A stretch of DNA of 64,000 bases from Flavobacteriales bacterium. Lineage in GTDB: Bacteria > Bacteroidota > Bacteroidia > Flavobacteriales_D > Crocinitomicaceae. The position numbers and the translations under genes were made by a program. The notes beneath the pieces are model-generated. The model did no database searches, was not told the origin of the DNA, and saw only the letters and a list, made by a program, of their open reading frames with translations. Each line of letters starts with the position of its first letter. Position 1 is the stretch's first letter. The stretch covers positions 1-64,000 of the forward strand of contig CANHOA010000001.1 in NCBI GenBank assembly GCA_947462255.1. The letters run 5' to 3'. Positions 8,417 through 17,387 of this stretch are shown here, piece by piece.

Positions 8417-10972
8417 ATGAAAAAATTTCTTAGTGTTCTTTTCATCACCTCCTCTATTTTTGCTTCAGCACAGGCGTATTTAGGTGTTCACAATAGCAAC
8501 TATATTGGCGTTATGGGCACGCAAATTCAGCCTGCTAGTTTTGTCGATGGGCGCTTTGCCTTTGATATGAATATTGCTAGTTTAAACTTTAACACCTACC
8601 AAAACTTTGGTTATTTCAATGCCAAAGCGATGCGTGAAGCACAAGGAGATGGTGGGTTTTGGTGGGGAAAATCATTCGGAGACACTGCTATTTATAATAG
8701 TTGGGCAAGCCCAGACTCTAGCTTCATAGATCGTTTTATAGGCCACCGATTTGATGAGAATTCAACGAAAAGCATGGGGTTTTATAATAATGTTCAAGTT
8801 GATCTTTTGAATTTTGCTTTCCATATTTCTCCAAAAGTAGCTCTTGGATTCTTTGTGCGTGGAAGAACAGTTACCAATATCGATAACCTAGACCCTAAAC
8901 TTGCTGTTTTATCTGAAAATGGACTCGATTATCAACCCTTATGGAATCAAAAATTTAATGAGTCATTATTAAACATTAGCCATTTGGCATGGTCTGAATA
9001 TGGTTTTAACTATAGTCAAGTTGCCATTGATAAAGGTGAACATTTTCTTAAAGTTGGTGGAAGTATTAAATATTTAGCTGGACTTACCGCCGCTTATTTC
9101 TACACGAATAATTTTAATTATAATATAAAAAATACAGATACATCATTTGTCTTACAGGGAGATTTTAATTACGGTTATTCCAATAATTTAGATAAAATCA
9201 CAGGTTCTAATTCACAGTTAAATGGTACGAATTGGCAAGAATACACAAAAAAATCCTCCTCATTTGGTATGGGATTAGATTTGGGAGCAGTATATGAGTG
9301 GCGAGAGAACTATAAAGATTACAAATACGATATGGATGGTAAAACTGATCTTTGGATGCGTAATAAAAATAAGTATAAACTTCGCGTTGGCGCTTCTATT
9401 ATAGACCTCGGTGGAATGAAATTCCTTAAAGGTGGATTGAGCAGAAACTTTACGGTTAATTCAACTTCCCCTTTTGATCTAACAACTTTTGAGTCCGCCA
9501 CAAGTTTATTGGAATTTGACCAAGTTATTGATAGTTTAATTCAACAGCCAAACGACGATAGCTGGACTGCAGCTCAAGATACAGCCAGTACTTTTTGGAT
9601 GAAAACACCTGCGGCCTTAAGTTTTCAAGTAGATTATCATATTTGGAAAGGGTTTTATGTGAACGCCAGTAGCATGATAAATTTAAGAGCCAATAAGAAA
9701 GATACGAAAGTAAAAATCCCAAACCAGTTTTCTATCACTCCGAGTTTTGATGTCGCAGGATTTGGTTTGTATTTACCTCTCTCTATTAATACCTACAGTG
9801 GGTTTAAAGCCGGAATTGCTACCAGGCTTGGGCCACTGACATTAGGAATTACTGATTTTAGGGTCTTGCTTGCGAGGGGAAAGGTAAGTGGTGCTGAATT
9901 TTATGCTGGTTTGCGGCTACCTATTCTGTATACAAAAGTGAAAGATGACGACTTAGACAAAGTTTCGAATAAGATGGATGAATGCATCGATGTGCCAGGT
10001 GTCTGGTCCTTTATGGGGTGCCCGGATACTGACGGAGATGGCATCCAAGATAGCAAAGACGAATGTATTACTGAGCCCGGACTTGCTGAATTTCAAGGTT
10101 GTCCAGACCGCGACGGCGATAAAATCATCGATAAATTAGATGAATGTCCAGATAATCCTGGTCCAATTGAATATAAAGGATGCCCAGATACAGATGGGGA
10201 TAAAATCATTGACAAGAAGGATAGCTGCCCTACAATTGCTGGTGTAATCTATCTACAAGGATGTCCAGATCGAGATAAAGATAGCATCACTGATGCGGAT
10301 GATTTATGTCCTGATAATTATGGCCCAAGAGAAAATCAAGGTTGTCCTGACACGGATCTAGATGGTTTATTTGATTACCTCGATGATTGCCCTACTATAA
10401 AAGGCCCGTTAGAAAACAAAGGATGTCCATGGCCAGATACCGATGGCGATGGTTTGCTTGATAAAGATGATGATTGTCCACTTTTAGCTGGTCCAAAAGA
10501 AAATAAAGGTTGTCCATACAAAGATTCTGATGGAGATGGCTTGCTGGATAAAGACGATGACTGCCCTAACACACCAGGCCCTATAAGTAACAAAGGATGT
10601 CCTGTTATCGAGAAGGAAGTTATTGAGGTATTGAAAACGGCCTTTGATAACCTAGAGTTTGAAGTCGGTAAAGACATTATTTTGGCTGGATCTTTTGTTT
10701 CATTAGATGAACTCGCTCAAGTTTTAGTAAAAAAGACTACGTGGAAACTCGAAATTACTGGTCATACAGACAACATTGGCGACGATAATTCCAACTTGAT
10801 TTTGTCTAAAAAACGAGCGGAAGCAGTTAAAAATTATTTATCTGGAAAAGGAATTGAAGCGACGCGGTTTGAGGCACTTTATTTTGGCGAATCCAAACCA
10901 ATTGCAGATAATTCAACACCAGAAGGTAGGCAACGAAATAGACGTGTAGAAATGAAAATTGTATTTGACTAA
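8417..10972 (+). CDS. DUF5723 outer-membrane protein with TSP type-3 repeats and OmpA domain
   Basis: An 851-residue protein in three parts: a signal peptide and DUF5723-type beta-barrel (about 20-510); eight thrombospondin type-3-like repeats (about 514-732), each with DxDxDG-type calcium-binding loops and paired Cys, as in DECPDNPG and KGCPDTDGD; and a C-terminal OmpA peptidoglycan-binding domain (about 742-851, ITGHTDNIGDDNSNLILSKK then GRQRNRRVEMKI). It would tether the outer membrane to the cell wall through a calcium-stiffened spacer. The ATG at 8417 follows the previous stop by two bases and gives a clean signal peptide; a frame open from 8324 lies inside the upstream gene. Confidence 0.88.
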   Translation: MKKFLSVLFITSSIFASAQAYLGVHNSNYIGVMGTQIQPASFVDGRFAFDMNIASLNFNTYQNFGYFNAKAMREAQGDGGFWWGKSFGDTAIYNSWASPDSSFIDRFIGHRFDENSTKSMGFYNNVQVDLLNFAFHISPKVALGFFVRGRTVTNIDNLDPKLAVLSENGLDYQPLWNQKFNESLLNISHLAWSEYGFNYSQVAIDKGEHFLKVGGSIKYLAGLTAAYFYTNNFNYNIKNTDTSFVLQGDFNYGYSNNLDKITGSNSQLNGTNWQEYTKKSSSFGMGLDLGAVYEWRENYKDYKYDMDGKTDLWMRNKNKYKLRVGASIIDLGGMKFLKGGLSRNFTVNSTSPFDLTTFESATSLLEFDQVIDSLIQQPNDDSWTAAQDTASTFWMKTPAALSFQVDYHIWKGFYVNASSMINLRANKKDTKVKIPNQFSITPSFDVAGFGLYLPLSINTYSGFKAGIATRLGPLTLGITDFRVLLARGKVSGAEFYAGLRLPILYTKVKDDDLDKVSNKMDECIDVPGVWSFMGCPDTDGDGIQDSKDECITEPGLAEFQGCPDRDGDKIIDKLDECPDNPGPIEYKGCPDTDGDKIIDKKDSCPTIAGVIYLQGCPDRDKDSITDADDLCPDNYGPRENQGCPDTDLDGLFDYLDDCPTIKGPLENKGCPWPDTDGDGLLDKDDDCPLLAGPKENKGCPYKDSDGDGLLDKDDDCPNTPGPISNKGCPVIEKEVIEVLKTAFDNLEFEVGKDIILAGSFVSLDELAQVLVKKTTWKLEITGHTDNIGDDNSNLILSKKRAEAVKNYLSGKGIEATRFEALYFGESKPIADNSTPEGRQRNRRVEMKIVFD

Positions 10973-10994
10973 AATTAAGTTCGACGCTCGCATG

Positions 10995-11055
10995 TTAACA
11001 AATTGTCACGCTTTATTAACATTAAATTAATGTTATATTAATTCTTAAATTAAGG
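10995..11055 (+). promoter_or_regulatory. Phased TTAA repeats upstream of the TonB receptor (PHO-box-like)
   Basis: TTAA-type hexamers start at 10995 (TTAACA), 11016 (TTAACA), 11027 (TTAATG), 11038 (TTAATT) and 11050 (TTAAGG), with a weaker copy at 11006 (TCACGC). The steps are 11, 10, 11, 11 and 12 bases, close to one helical turn each. This is the geometry of tandem binding by OmpR/PhoB-type winged-helix regulators, and such a regulator is encoded at 16704. The array ends just before a near-consensus -7 box at 11064. Confidence 0.5.
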
Positions 11056-11063
11056 GCTTAAAC

Positions 11064-11071
11064 TTACTTTG
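11064..11071 (+). promoter_or_regulatory. -7 element of the TonB-receptor gene
   Basis: TTACTTTG matches TAnnTTTG at all fixed positions but one. It lies 9 bases after the last phased repeat and 23 bases before the GTG start, the spacing expected of an activated promoter. Confidence 0.4.
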
Positions 11072-11094
11072 TAGACGAATTTAAAACTTTGTCT

Positions 11095-13977
11095 GTGAAA
11101 TTAATTCTACTTCTTTTTTTAAGTGTTTTTCTTATCAAAAACGTTCATTCTCAATCAGCTATCGAACAAGCATCGATTAATGGGATGGTAACAGATGCCA
11201 TAACAAATGAGGCGCTATTTGGTACCAAAGTAATTATTCAAGGCTTAAGCAAAGGTGCAGTTGTAGACGTAGATGGAAAGTACGCCATTGAAGGATTAAC
11301 GGCAGGTAGATACACCTTAGAAATTAGAAGTCAAGGCTATAATAATTTATTGCTCACGGATGTCATTGTTAAAGCAACTGAAAAAAGAGTCCTTGATATT
11401 AAAATGGAAAAAGTGGTAGTTGAATATGGTCCAGTAACTGTTGTTGCCAAAGTGAACAGAGAATCTACCACAGAATTACTTCGAATGCAAAAGAATTCTG
11501 CCTCTTTTGTGGATGGTATTAATGCCGAAACTTTCAAAAAAACACCCGATGCTAAAGCAGCAGACATATTAAAACGTATTACTGGTGCTAGTATTCAAGA
11601 CAACAAGTTTTTAGTAATCAGGGGACTTAGCGACCGTTATAATTTTGCCTTGCTAAATGGAGCTCCACTTCCAAGTACCGAAAGTGATAAGAAAGCTTTT
11701 TCATTTGATATTTTTCCGTCAAATATGTTGGATAATCTACTCATTATGAAAACGGCAACGCCTGATCTTCCTGGCGAATTCGCTGGTGGGGTATTGGATA
11801 TTAATACAACCGAACCGAAAGAAAAAAATTATCAATCAGTGCAATTGAGCACAGGTTATAATACGATTTCAACGTTTCAAAAATTCATGGCTTCGAAGGA
11901 TTCTAAAATTGATTTTCTAGGCCTTGGGGCAGCAGACAGGAGCCTCCCAGACGGATTGCCATCAACACAAGAGTTTGCATCCCTAAACAAAGATGATAAA
12001 GGAAGATTAGCCCAAAACATGGTTTGGAACTGGAAGCCAACGTCGATGTTAGCATCGCCAAATACATCCATTCAATATGCCCTTGGAAGAAATTATAAAT
12101 TAAAGGATGGTGTAAAGTCTATCGGCTTTTCATTGGCTTATTCCTACTCAAATAACGCGACTTTTTCAACTAGCATTCGACGTGAATTTGAGGGAGACAC
12201 TGACCCTACAGGAAATAACCCAGTTATTGATCCAAGCAACGTTATTAAACGCATGGAATTACTTGATTCAATGTATTCTAGATCGATACTTAATTCTGCC
12301 ATGTTCAATGTTAAATATGTTTTAGGGCCAAAAAGTACACTTCAATTCAAAAACCTATACTCTTTAAGTTCAGAGGATAAAGTAAGTGTTAGAAACGGGG
12401 TACGTGAGTTAGATAATGACCCGCATCAATATGAAAAATCTACCAATTTCTGGTATACTCAAAACAACCTCTACTCTGGTCAATTGATTGGAAAGCATGC
12501 TTTTGAAAAGTTTAAGATCAACTGGAATGGAGGGTACAGCAAAGTTGCTCGAGAAATTCCTTGTCAAAGAAGAATTGTCTACCGTAAAAATGCAATGGAT
12601 GTTAATGATACTACGGAGCAATTTATTGCACTCATACAAAATGATGGAACGCTACCAAGTGCAGCAGGAAACATGTTTTGGTCGAGCTCAAACGAAAGCA
12701 TCTACAGTATAAAATATGACATCTCGCTTCCTTTTGACTTTTCTATTATCAAAAACGAATTAAAAGTAGGTGGGCTCCAACAATTAAGAACCCGTGATTT
12801 TACCGCTCGCAATTTGGGCTTTTCTAAATACTCACCAACTGGTAGTAGTTTCGATGGCCAATTGCTTCTCGCTCCAGCTGACGAACTTTTTTCTGCTGAG
12901 CACCTTGGATTAATGTCTAATGGTTTGGGAGGTTTTAAGCTAGATGAGGCAACGAATGTTGATGATAGCTATCAGGCTTCAGCCTTTTTGAATGCTGGTT
13001 TCGTAAGCCTAGATTCCAAAATTGGTGAAAAAATTCGCGTAGTTGGTGGAGTAAGATTAGAGTCTTATAATCAAGTTTTTAATTACATCGAGTTTGGATC
13101 TAATGCCGATAAAAAAATTGATTCAACAGTTATAGATTTATTACCATCTGTTAACCTCATCTACTCCATTAACAAAAAGATGAATATACGAGCAAGTATC
13201 TATAAAACAGTATCTAGACCTGAGTTTAGAGAACTTGCACCATTTAGTTTTTATAATTTCATCTTGGATAATATTATTTCCGGAAGTCCAACATTGAAAA
13301 GAGCGGTTATTACAAATCTAGATTTACGCTATGAATATTATCCAGGTGAAGGTCAGATAATAAGTGTTTCTGGATTTTATAAGAATTTTACAGATCCAAT
13401 CGAGTTAATAAATAGAACAGGAACTTCAGGTGCACCTGAATTATATTACACTAATATTCCAAAAGTAACCAACTATGGCGCCGAAGTTGAATGGCGCATG
13501 AGACTAGGATTTTTATCTAAAATGGAAGCACATCCGTTTTGGAGTAACCTCACCCTTTATGCAAATGCTTCTATCATTCGTTCGAATGTGGATTTAAGCA
13601 ACACGATTGGATCTGGTGTGGCTCGGCCATTACAAGGTCAGTCGCCTTATATTGCTAATGCAGGTTTATATTACTCCAAAAATGATTTTTCAGTAAGCTG
13701 CTCTTATAACATCGTTGGACAACGCATTTATGTTGTTGGAAATATTCAAGAGCCAAATGTATGGGAAAATGGAAGACACATTATTGACTTCCAAGTAGCT
13801 AAAATTTTCAAAGAAAAATTTGAAGTGAAACTTAATGTTAAAGACTTATTAGCTCAAAAACTTATTTATTTCCAAGATTTAAACAACGATCGAAAATACA
13901 ATGCAGCTGCAGATAATACATGGCAAGAGGTTTCCTTTGGACAAACCGTTTCCTTATCGCTGAAGTACAATTTTTAA
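11095..13977 (+). CDS. TonB-dependent outer-membrane receptor with carboxypeptidase-regulatory domain
   Basis: A 960-residue outer-membrane transporter driven by TonB. A signal peptide (about 1-17, ending HSQ) is followed by a carboxypeptidase-D regulatory-like domain (about 22-105, SINGMVTDAITNEALFG), a plug domain (about 110-260, including DAKAADILKRITGASI and FLVIRGLSDRYNFALLNG) and a beta-barrel ending in aromatic Phe (SLKYNF). The plug type, with FAGGVLDINT, belongs to the large receptors without a SusD partner, and no susD is nearby. I chose GTG at 11095, giving MKLILLLF; TTG at 11089 would add two residues. Phased repeats upstream and a PhoB/PhoR-like pair downstream suggest starvation-induced uptake, perhaps of a phosphorus compound (inference). 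Confidence 0.88.
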   Translation: MKLILLLFLSVFLIKNVHSQSAIEQASINGMVTDAITNEALFGTKVIIQGLSKGAVVDVDGKYAIEGLTAGRYTLEIRSQGYNNLLLTDVIVKATEKRVLDIKMEKVVVEYGPVTVVAKVNRESTTELLRMQKNSASFVDGINAETFKKTPDAKAADILKRITGASIQDNKFLVIRGLSDRYNFALLNGAPLPSTESDKKAFSFDIFPSNMLDNLLIMKTATPDLPGEFAGGVLDINTTEPKEKNYQSVQLSTGYNTISTFQKFMASKDSKIDFLGLGAADRSLPDGLPSTQEFASLNKDDKGRLAQNMVWNWKPTSMLASPNTSIQYALGRNYKLKDGVKSIGFSLAYSYSNNATFSTSIRREFEGDTDPTGNNPVIDPSNVIKRMELLDSMYSRSILNSAMFNVKYVLGPKSTLQFKNLYSLSSEDKVSVRNGVRELDNDPHQYEKSTNFWYTQNNLYSGQLIGKHAFEKFKINWNGGYSKVAREIPCQRRIVYRKNAMDVNDTTEQFIALIQNDGTLPSAAGNMFWSSSNESIYSIKYDISLPFDFSIIKNELKVGGLQQLRTRDFTARNLGFSKYSPTGSSFDGQLLLAPADELFSAEHLGLMSNGLGGFKLDEATNVDDSYQASAFLNAGFVSLDSKIGEKIRVVGGVRLESYNQVFNYIEFGSNADKKIDSTVIDLLPSVNLIYSINKKMNIRASIYKTVSRPEFRELAPFSFYNFILDNIISGSPTLKRAVITNLDLRYEYYPGEGQIISVSGFYKNFTDPIELINRTGTSGAPELYYTNIPKVTNYGAEVEWRMRLGFLSKMEAHPFWSNLTLYANASIIRSNVDLSNTIGSGVARPLQGQSPYIANAGLYYSKNDFSVSCSYNIVGQRIYVVGNIQEPNVWENGRHIIDFQVAKIFKEKFEVKLNVKDLLAQKLIYFQDLNNDRKYNAAADNTWQEVSFGQTVSLSLKYNF

Positions 13978-14025
13978 CCCATCTCACCATCTATTAAGAT
14001 CTCAAAGAAGCCCAACTTTTCTTTG

Positions 14026-14102
14026 TTAAGGCTAAGTTACGAACCCTTAACAAAAGCATAAAGTAAGCATAAGGCGCTCATAACACAGGGTGGCTGATAA
14101 CA
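14026..14102 (+). promoter_or_regulatory. Phased TTAA/ATAA repeats upstream of the T9SS secreted protein
   Basis: Hexamers start at 14026 (TTAAGG), 14037 (TTACGA), 14047 (TTAACA), 14058 (ATAAAG), 14069 (ATAAGG) and 14080 (ATAACA): steps of 11, 10, 11, 11 and 11 bases. A further ATAACA sits at 14097. The repeats at 14056-14085 can also be read as tandem GCATAA / GCATAA / TCATAA units. The same spacing is found upstream of the TonB receptor, arguing for one shared regulator, plausibly the response regulator at 16704. Confidence 0.55.
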
Positions 14103-14105
14103 AGT

Positions 14106-14113
14106 GAAATTTG
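14106..14113 (+). promoter_or_regulatory. Probable -7 element of the T9SS secreted-protein gene
   Basis: GAAATTTG differs from TAnnTTTG at one fixed base. It lies just after the phased repeats and 28 bases before the ATG at 14142. A weak core promoter is what one expects where an activator is needed. Confidence 0.3.
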
Positions 14114-14141
14114 TACCGTCTTAACTTTAAAAACAAAAAAA

Positions 14142-16646
14142 ATGAAAAAAATTTATTTAAGCTTTATTACTATAGCTTTAGCCAGCGCATTAAACGCGCA
14201 AGATGCATTTTGGACCGTCACTAATTATAGAGGAGCCTTCCCTATTACTGATGGAACCACAGCGACAGATTGGACAGCTGGATGGTCTAACTTTGACCCA
14301 CAAACTACAGCTTATCCTGCTACCGTAACGACTGTATCGACAGATGTGTTAACCAACACAACATGGAGTGGAGTTATTAAATTACAAAACAAAATTTATG
14401 TAAAAAACAATGCAACACTTACCATCTTGCCTGGTACTATCATTCGAGGTGATAAGTTAACTCAAGCGACATTGATTGTCACAAGAGGAGCTAAAATTTA
14501 CGCAAACGGTACAGCCTCTAATCCAGTGGTATTTACTTCCAATGAAGCACCAGGAACTAGATTGCCTGGAGATTGGGGAGGACTTGTTCTTTTAGGGCTT
14601 GCCAAAAACAATCAGCCGGGTGGTGTAGCAAATATAGAGGGTATTGTACCAACAACCGACACACAATTCGGTGGTAATTTTGATAACGATAACTCTGGGT
14701 CTTTAACCTATGTTAGAATCGAGTTTGCAGGAATTGCTCTAGAACCAAATAAAGAAATAAATGGCTTAACATGTGGTTCAGTAGGTTCTGCAACTGTAAT
14801 TGACTATGTACAAGTAACAAGCTCAGGTGACGACTCATTTGAGTGGTTTGGAGGAACTGTGAATTGTAAGCACCTCATCGCATACAGAGGTCTTGATGAT
14901 GATTTCGATACCGATTACGGTTACCGAGGAAAAGTTCAGTTTGGTTTATCAATCCGTGACAAAGATTTATCAGATGCTATTGGAGATTCAAATTCCTTTG
15001 AGTCAGATAACGATGCTGCTGGCTCAACGGCACAGCCAAAAACAAGACCTATTTTTTCTAATATGACACTTGTTGGACCAAAAGGAAATGGTACCATTGC
15101 ATTGCCTGTAGGTGAAAAATTTGAAAAAGCTTTTCGTTTAAGAAGAAACACATCAACTTCATGTTTAAATTCATTGGTAACAGGATGGGAAAAAGGTCTT
15201 TCTATTGAAAGCTCAACTACTGCCGCAAATGTTACAGGAGATAGCTTAATGTTTGCTTCTAATACAATGACTAACTTCACAAATGGAACAAATGTCATTA
15301 CATCTGCAGGAATTTCTGGTGCATTTTACGCTGGTTTTTATGGTGTAGATGGTAACGATTCAACCAATACCTTATCTCAAGTGAATTGGGTAAATCTTTT
15401 TACAGCTTTAGGCACAACACCTGACGCGCGTCTGAACACAGGTTCGGTAGCTGGAACAACTGCTAGCTTCACCAATCCTAAATTCTTTAGTATTGCTGCT
15501 CCAAGCGTAACCAATACAGCAACGTATTGTCAAAATGCATTAGCAAGTGCAATTACTGGAACATCACTTCCAGGAAATACGCTTTACTACTACACTACTG
15601 CAGTAGGAGGTTTAGGTAGCATAACACCAATTATTCCATCTACGACAACTCCTGGAGTGTATACCTATTATATTAGCCAAAAAAATGCTGCTGGAGATGA
15701 AAGCCCAAGAGCAATGGTAACTGTAACCGTAAATGCACTTCCAGCAACACCTACAATTAGTGCTAGTGGTTCTACCACATTCTGTACTGGTGGATCTGTA
15801 GATCTTACCTCATCCTCAACAACTGGAAATCTTTGGTCAAATAATGCAACATCATCAACGATAACAGTTTCTAACTCAGGTAGTTTTTCAGTAACTGTAA
15901 CTGATGGTAATAGTTGTTCGGCAACGTCAACAAGCATAAACGTAAATGTTAGTAGTGCTCCAATTCCTACAATCACTGCAACATCAACATCTGCTTGTAG
16001 CGGAGATACAGTTATCTTAACATCATCTAGCGCAGATTCATATGTTTGGTCAACTGGGCAAACAACATCATCTATTGCAGTAACAGCTTCTTCTTCAAAC
16101 ATTACAGTAACAACTGTGAATGTTAATGCATGTAATGGTGTTGGAATGTCTCAACCTATTTCAGTAACTTTTACTGCGACTCCAACTGCTGCTGGTTCAT
16201 TCACAACAAGTGGTAACGTTGCTACATTCGCAAACACATCAACAGGTGCTGGTTCTTACTCTTGGGATTTTGGAGACTTCTCTAACTCAAGTGCATCTGC
16301 ACCTACACATGCTTATGCTGCAAATGGAGCTTACACTGTAACCTTAACAGCTATCAATGGTAACTGTACCTCAACTACAAGCTTCACGGTAAACATCAGT
16401 GTAGCATTGGATGAATTACAGGGAATTACCTTGAATCTGTTTCCTAACCCTGCTAACCAAGAAGTGAACATAGCATTAAATGGTGCAGCTTTAGAAAGCG
16501 TAGTTATAATAGACCAATTCGGTAGAACCGTTAAAGTTTCTAACGTTAGTAACATCAATGTTTCTGACTTAGCAACTGGAGTTTACCAGGTTATTCTTTA
16601 CACAGACAAAGGAAACATTACCAGAAGACTGGTAGTTTCAAAATAA
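14142..16646 (+). CDS. Large secreted protein with PKD domain and type A T9SS sorting domain
   Basis: An 834-residue exported protein. A signal peptide (about 1-19, ending LNAQ) is followed by a beta-helix-like region (about 60-440; TILPGTIIRGDKLTQATL, then DWGGLVLLG and the acidic SSGDDSFEWFGG and YRGLDDDFDTDYG), Ig-like Ser/Thr-rich repeats (about 450-680), a PKD domain (about 690-755, SYSWDFGDFSNSS) and a type A T9SS sorting domain (about 757-834, LNLFPNPANQEV...ATGVYQVILYTDKG). The acidic loops may bind metal. Relatives are often mislabelled as transporters; nothing here supports that. Position between the TonB receptor and the two-component genes, and shared phased repeats, suggest it is made together with the receptor. 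Confidence 0.8.
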   Translation: MKKIYLSFITIALASALNAQDAFWTVTNYRGAFPITDGTTATDWTAGWSNFDPQTTAYPATVTTVSTDVLTNTTWSGVIKLQNKIYVKNNATLTILPGTIIRGDKLTQATLIVTRGAKIYANGTASNPVVFTSNEAPGTRLPGDWGGLVLLGLAKNNQPGGVANIEGIVPTTDTQFGGNFDNDNSGSLTYVRIEFAGIALEPNKEINGLTCGSVGSATVIDYVQVTSSGDDSFEWFGGTVNCKHLIAYRGLDDDFDTDYGYRGKVQFGLSIRDKDLSDAIGDSNSFESDNDAAGSTAQPKTRPIFSNMTLVGPKGNGTIALPVGEKFEKAFRLRRNTSTSCLNSLVTGWEKGLSIESSTTAANVTGDSLMFASNTMTNFTNGTNVITSAGISGAFYAGFYGVDGNDSTNTLSQVNWVNLFTALGTTPDARLNTGSVAGTTASFTNPKFFSIAAPSVTNTATYCQNALASAITGTSLPGNTLYYYTTAVGGLGSITPIIPSTTTPGVYTYYISQKNAAGDESPRAMVTVTVNALPATPTISASGSTTFCTGGSVDLTSSSTTGNLWSNNATSSTITVSNSGSFSVTVTDGNSCSATSTSINVNVSSAPIPTITATSTSACSGDTVILTSSSADSYVWSTGQTTSSIAVTASSSNITVTTVNVNACNGVGMSQPISVTFTATPTAAGSFTTSGNVATFANTSTGAGSYSWDFGDFSNSSASAPTHAYAANGAYTVTLTAINGNCTSTTSFTVNISVALDELQGITLNLFPNPANQEVNIALNGAALESVVIIDQFGRTVKVSNVSNINVSDLATGVYQVILYTDKGNITRRLVVSK

Positions 16647-16658
16647 TTAAATTTAATT

Positions 16659-16689
16659 AAATGGGGGGGTAGAATTCTATCCCCCATTT
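16659..16689 (+). terminator. Hairpin terminator after the T9SS gene
   Basis: AAATGGGGG (16659-16667) pairs with CCCCCATTT (16681-16689), with an inner TAGAA/TTCTA extension and a short bulge. It starts 12 bases after the T9SS stop and ends 14 bases before the response-regulator ATG. It has no downstream T run, so it may work partly as an attenuator between the secreted protein and the two-component genes. Confidence 0.55.
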
Positions 16690-16703
16690 ATAAAAAAAAT
16701 AAA

Positions 16704-17387
16704 ATGGAAAATGCTAAAGGTCACACCATATTACTAGTTGATGATGAACCGGATATTTTAGATTTTCTATCTTATAACATAAGAAAAGAGGGTTACAAGG
16801 TTTTTACCGCAACTAATGGTGAAGAAGGCGTGAAACTAACTCAACAAATAAGCCCATCGCTGATATTAATGGATGTCATGATGCCAAAGATGGACGGAAT
16901 AGAAGCTTGTCAAATCATACGGAAAGATTTAAACATCTCCCAACCACTAATAGCATTTTTAACCTCAAGAGCAGAGGATTACGCTCAAATTGCTGGCTTT
17001 GAAGCTGGGGCAGATGATTATATTTCAAAGCCCATAAGGCCACGATTATTAATTGCGAAAATAGAATCGCTGTTAAAAAGATTAAATAATAAAATCATTC
17101 ATGAAACTAAGGTATCAAGCATAGAAATCGATCGAGAGAGATACCTAGTAACATCAGAAGGGAAAGAATTAATCCTACCAAAAAAAGAATTCGAATTACT
17201 AGAATTACTAGCTAGTCGTCCTGGAAAGGTGTACAATCGAGAACAAATATTAGCAATCGTTTGGGGAAATGAAACCATCGTTGGAGAACGCACTATTGAT
17301 GTTCACATAAGAAAACTTCGTGAAAAGCTTGGAGATGACTATATTCGTACCATAAAAGGAGTCGGATATACCTTCAATGAAAAGTGA
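16704..17387 (+). CDS. PhoB/OmpR-family response regulator
   Basis: A 227-residue two-component regulator. The receiver domain (about 8-122) has the acidic pair D13-D14 in LLVDDEPD, the phospho-acceptor D57 in LILMDVMMPKMDG, and the conserved Lys in YISKPIRP. The C-terminal winged-helix domain (about 130-226) shows FELLELLASRPGKVYNREQI, ERTIDVHIRKLREKLGDD and IKGVGY. OmpR/PhoB regulators bind tandem repeats about one helical turn apart, as found upstream of the TonB-receptor and T9SS genes. The kinase gene overlaps its stop (GTGA). It resembles PhoB in architecture; the signal is not proven. Confidence 0.92.
   Translation: MENAKGHTILLVDDEPDILDFLSYNIRKEGYKVFTATNGEEGVKLTQQISPSLILMDVMMPKMDGIEACQIIRKDLNISQPLIAFLTSRAEDYAQIAGFEAGADDYISKPIRPRLLIAKIESLLKRLNNKIIHETKVSSIEIDRERYLVTSEGKELILPKKEFELLELLASRPGKVYNREQILAIVWGNETIVGERTIDVHIRKLREKLGDDYIRTIKGVGYTFNEK

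Noticed and set aside
10375-10677. Minus-strand frame of 100 codons opposite the TSP3 repeats
   Set aside because: It is the antisense of a repeated coding sequence and the product is a low-complexity Ser/Pro-rich peptide.
14936-16102. Two minus-strand frames (120 and 144 codons) opposite the T9SS protein at 14142
   Set aside because: They lie wholly inside a well-supported gene and have no recognisable product.
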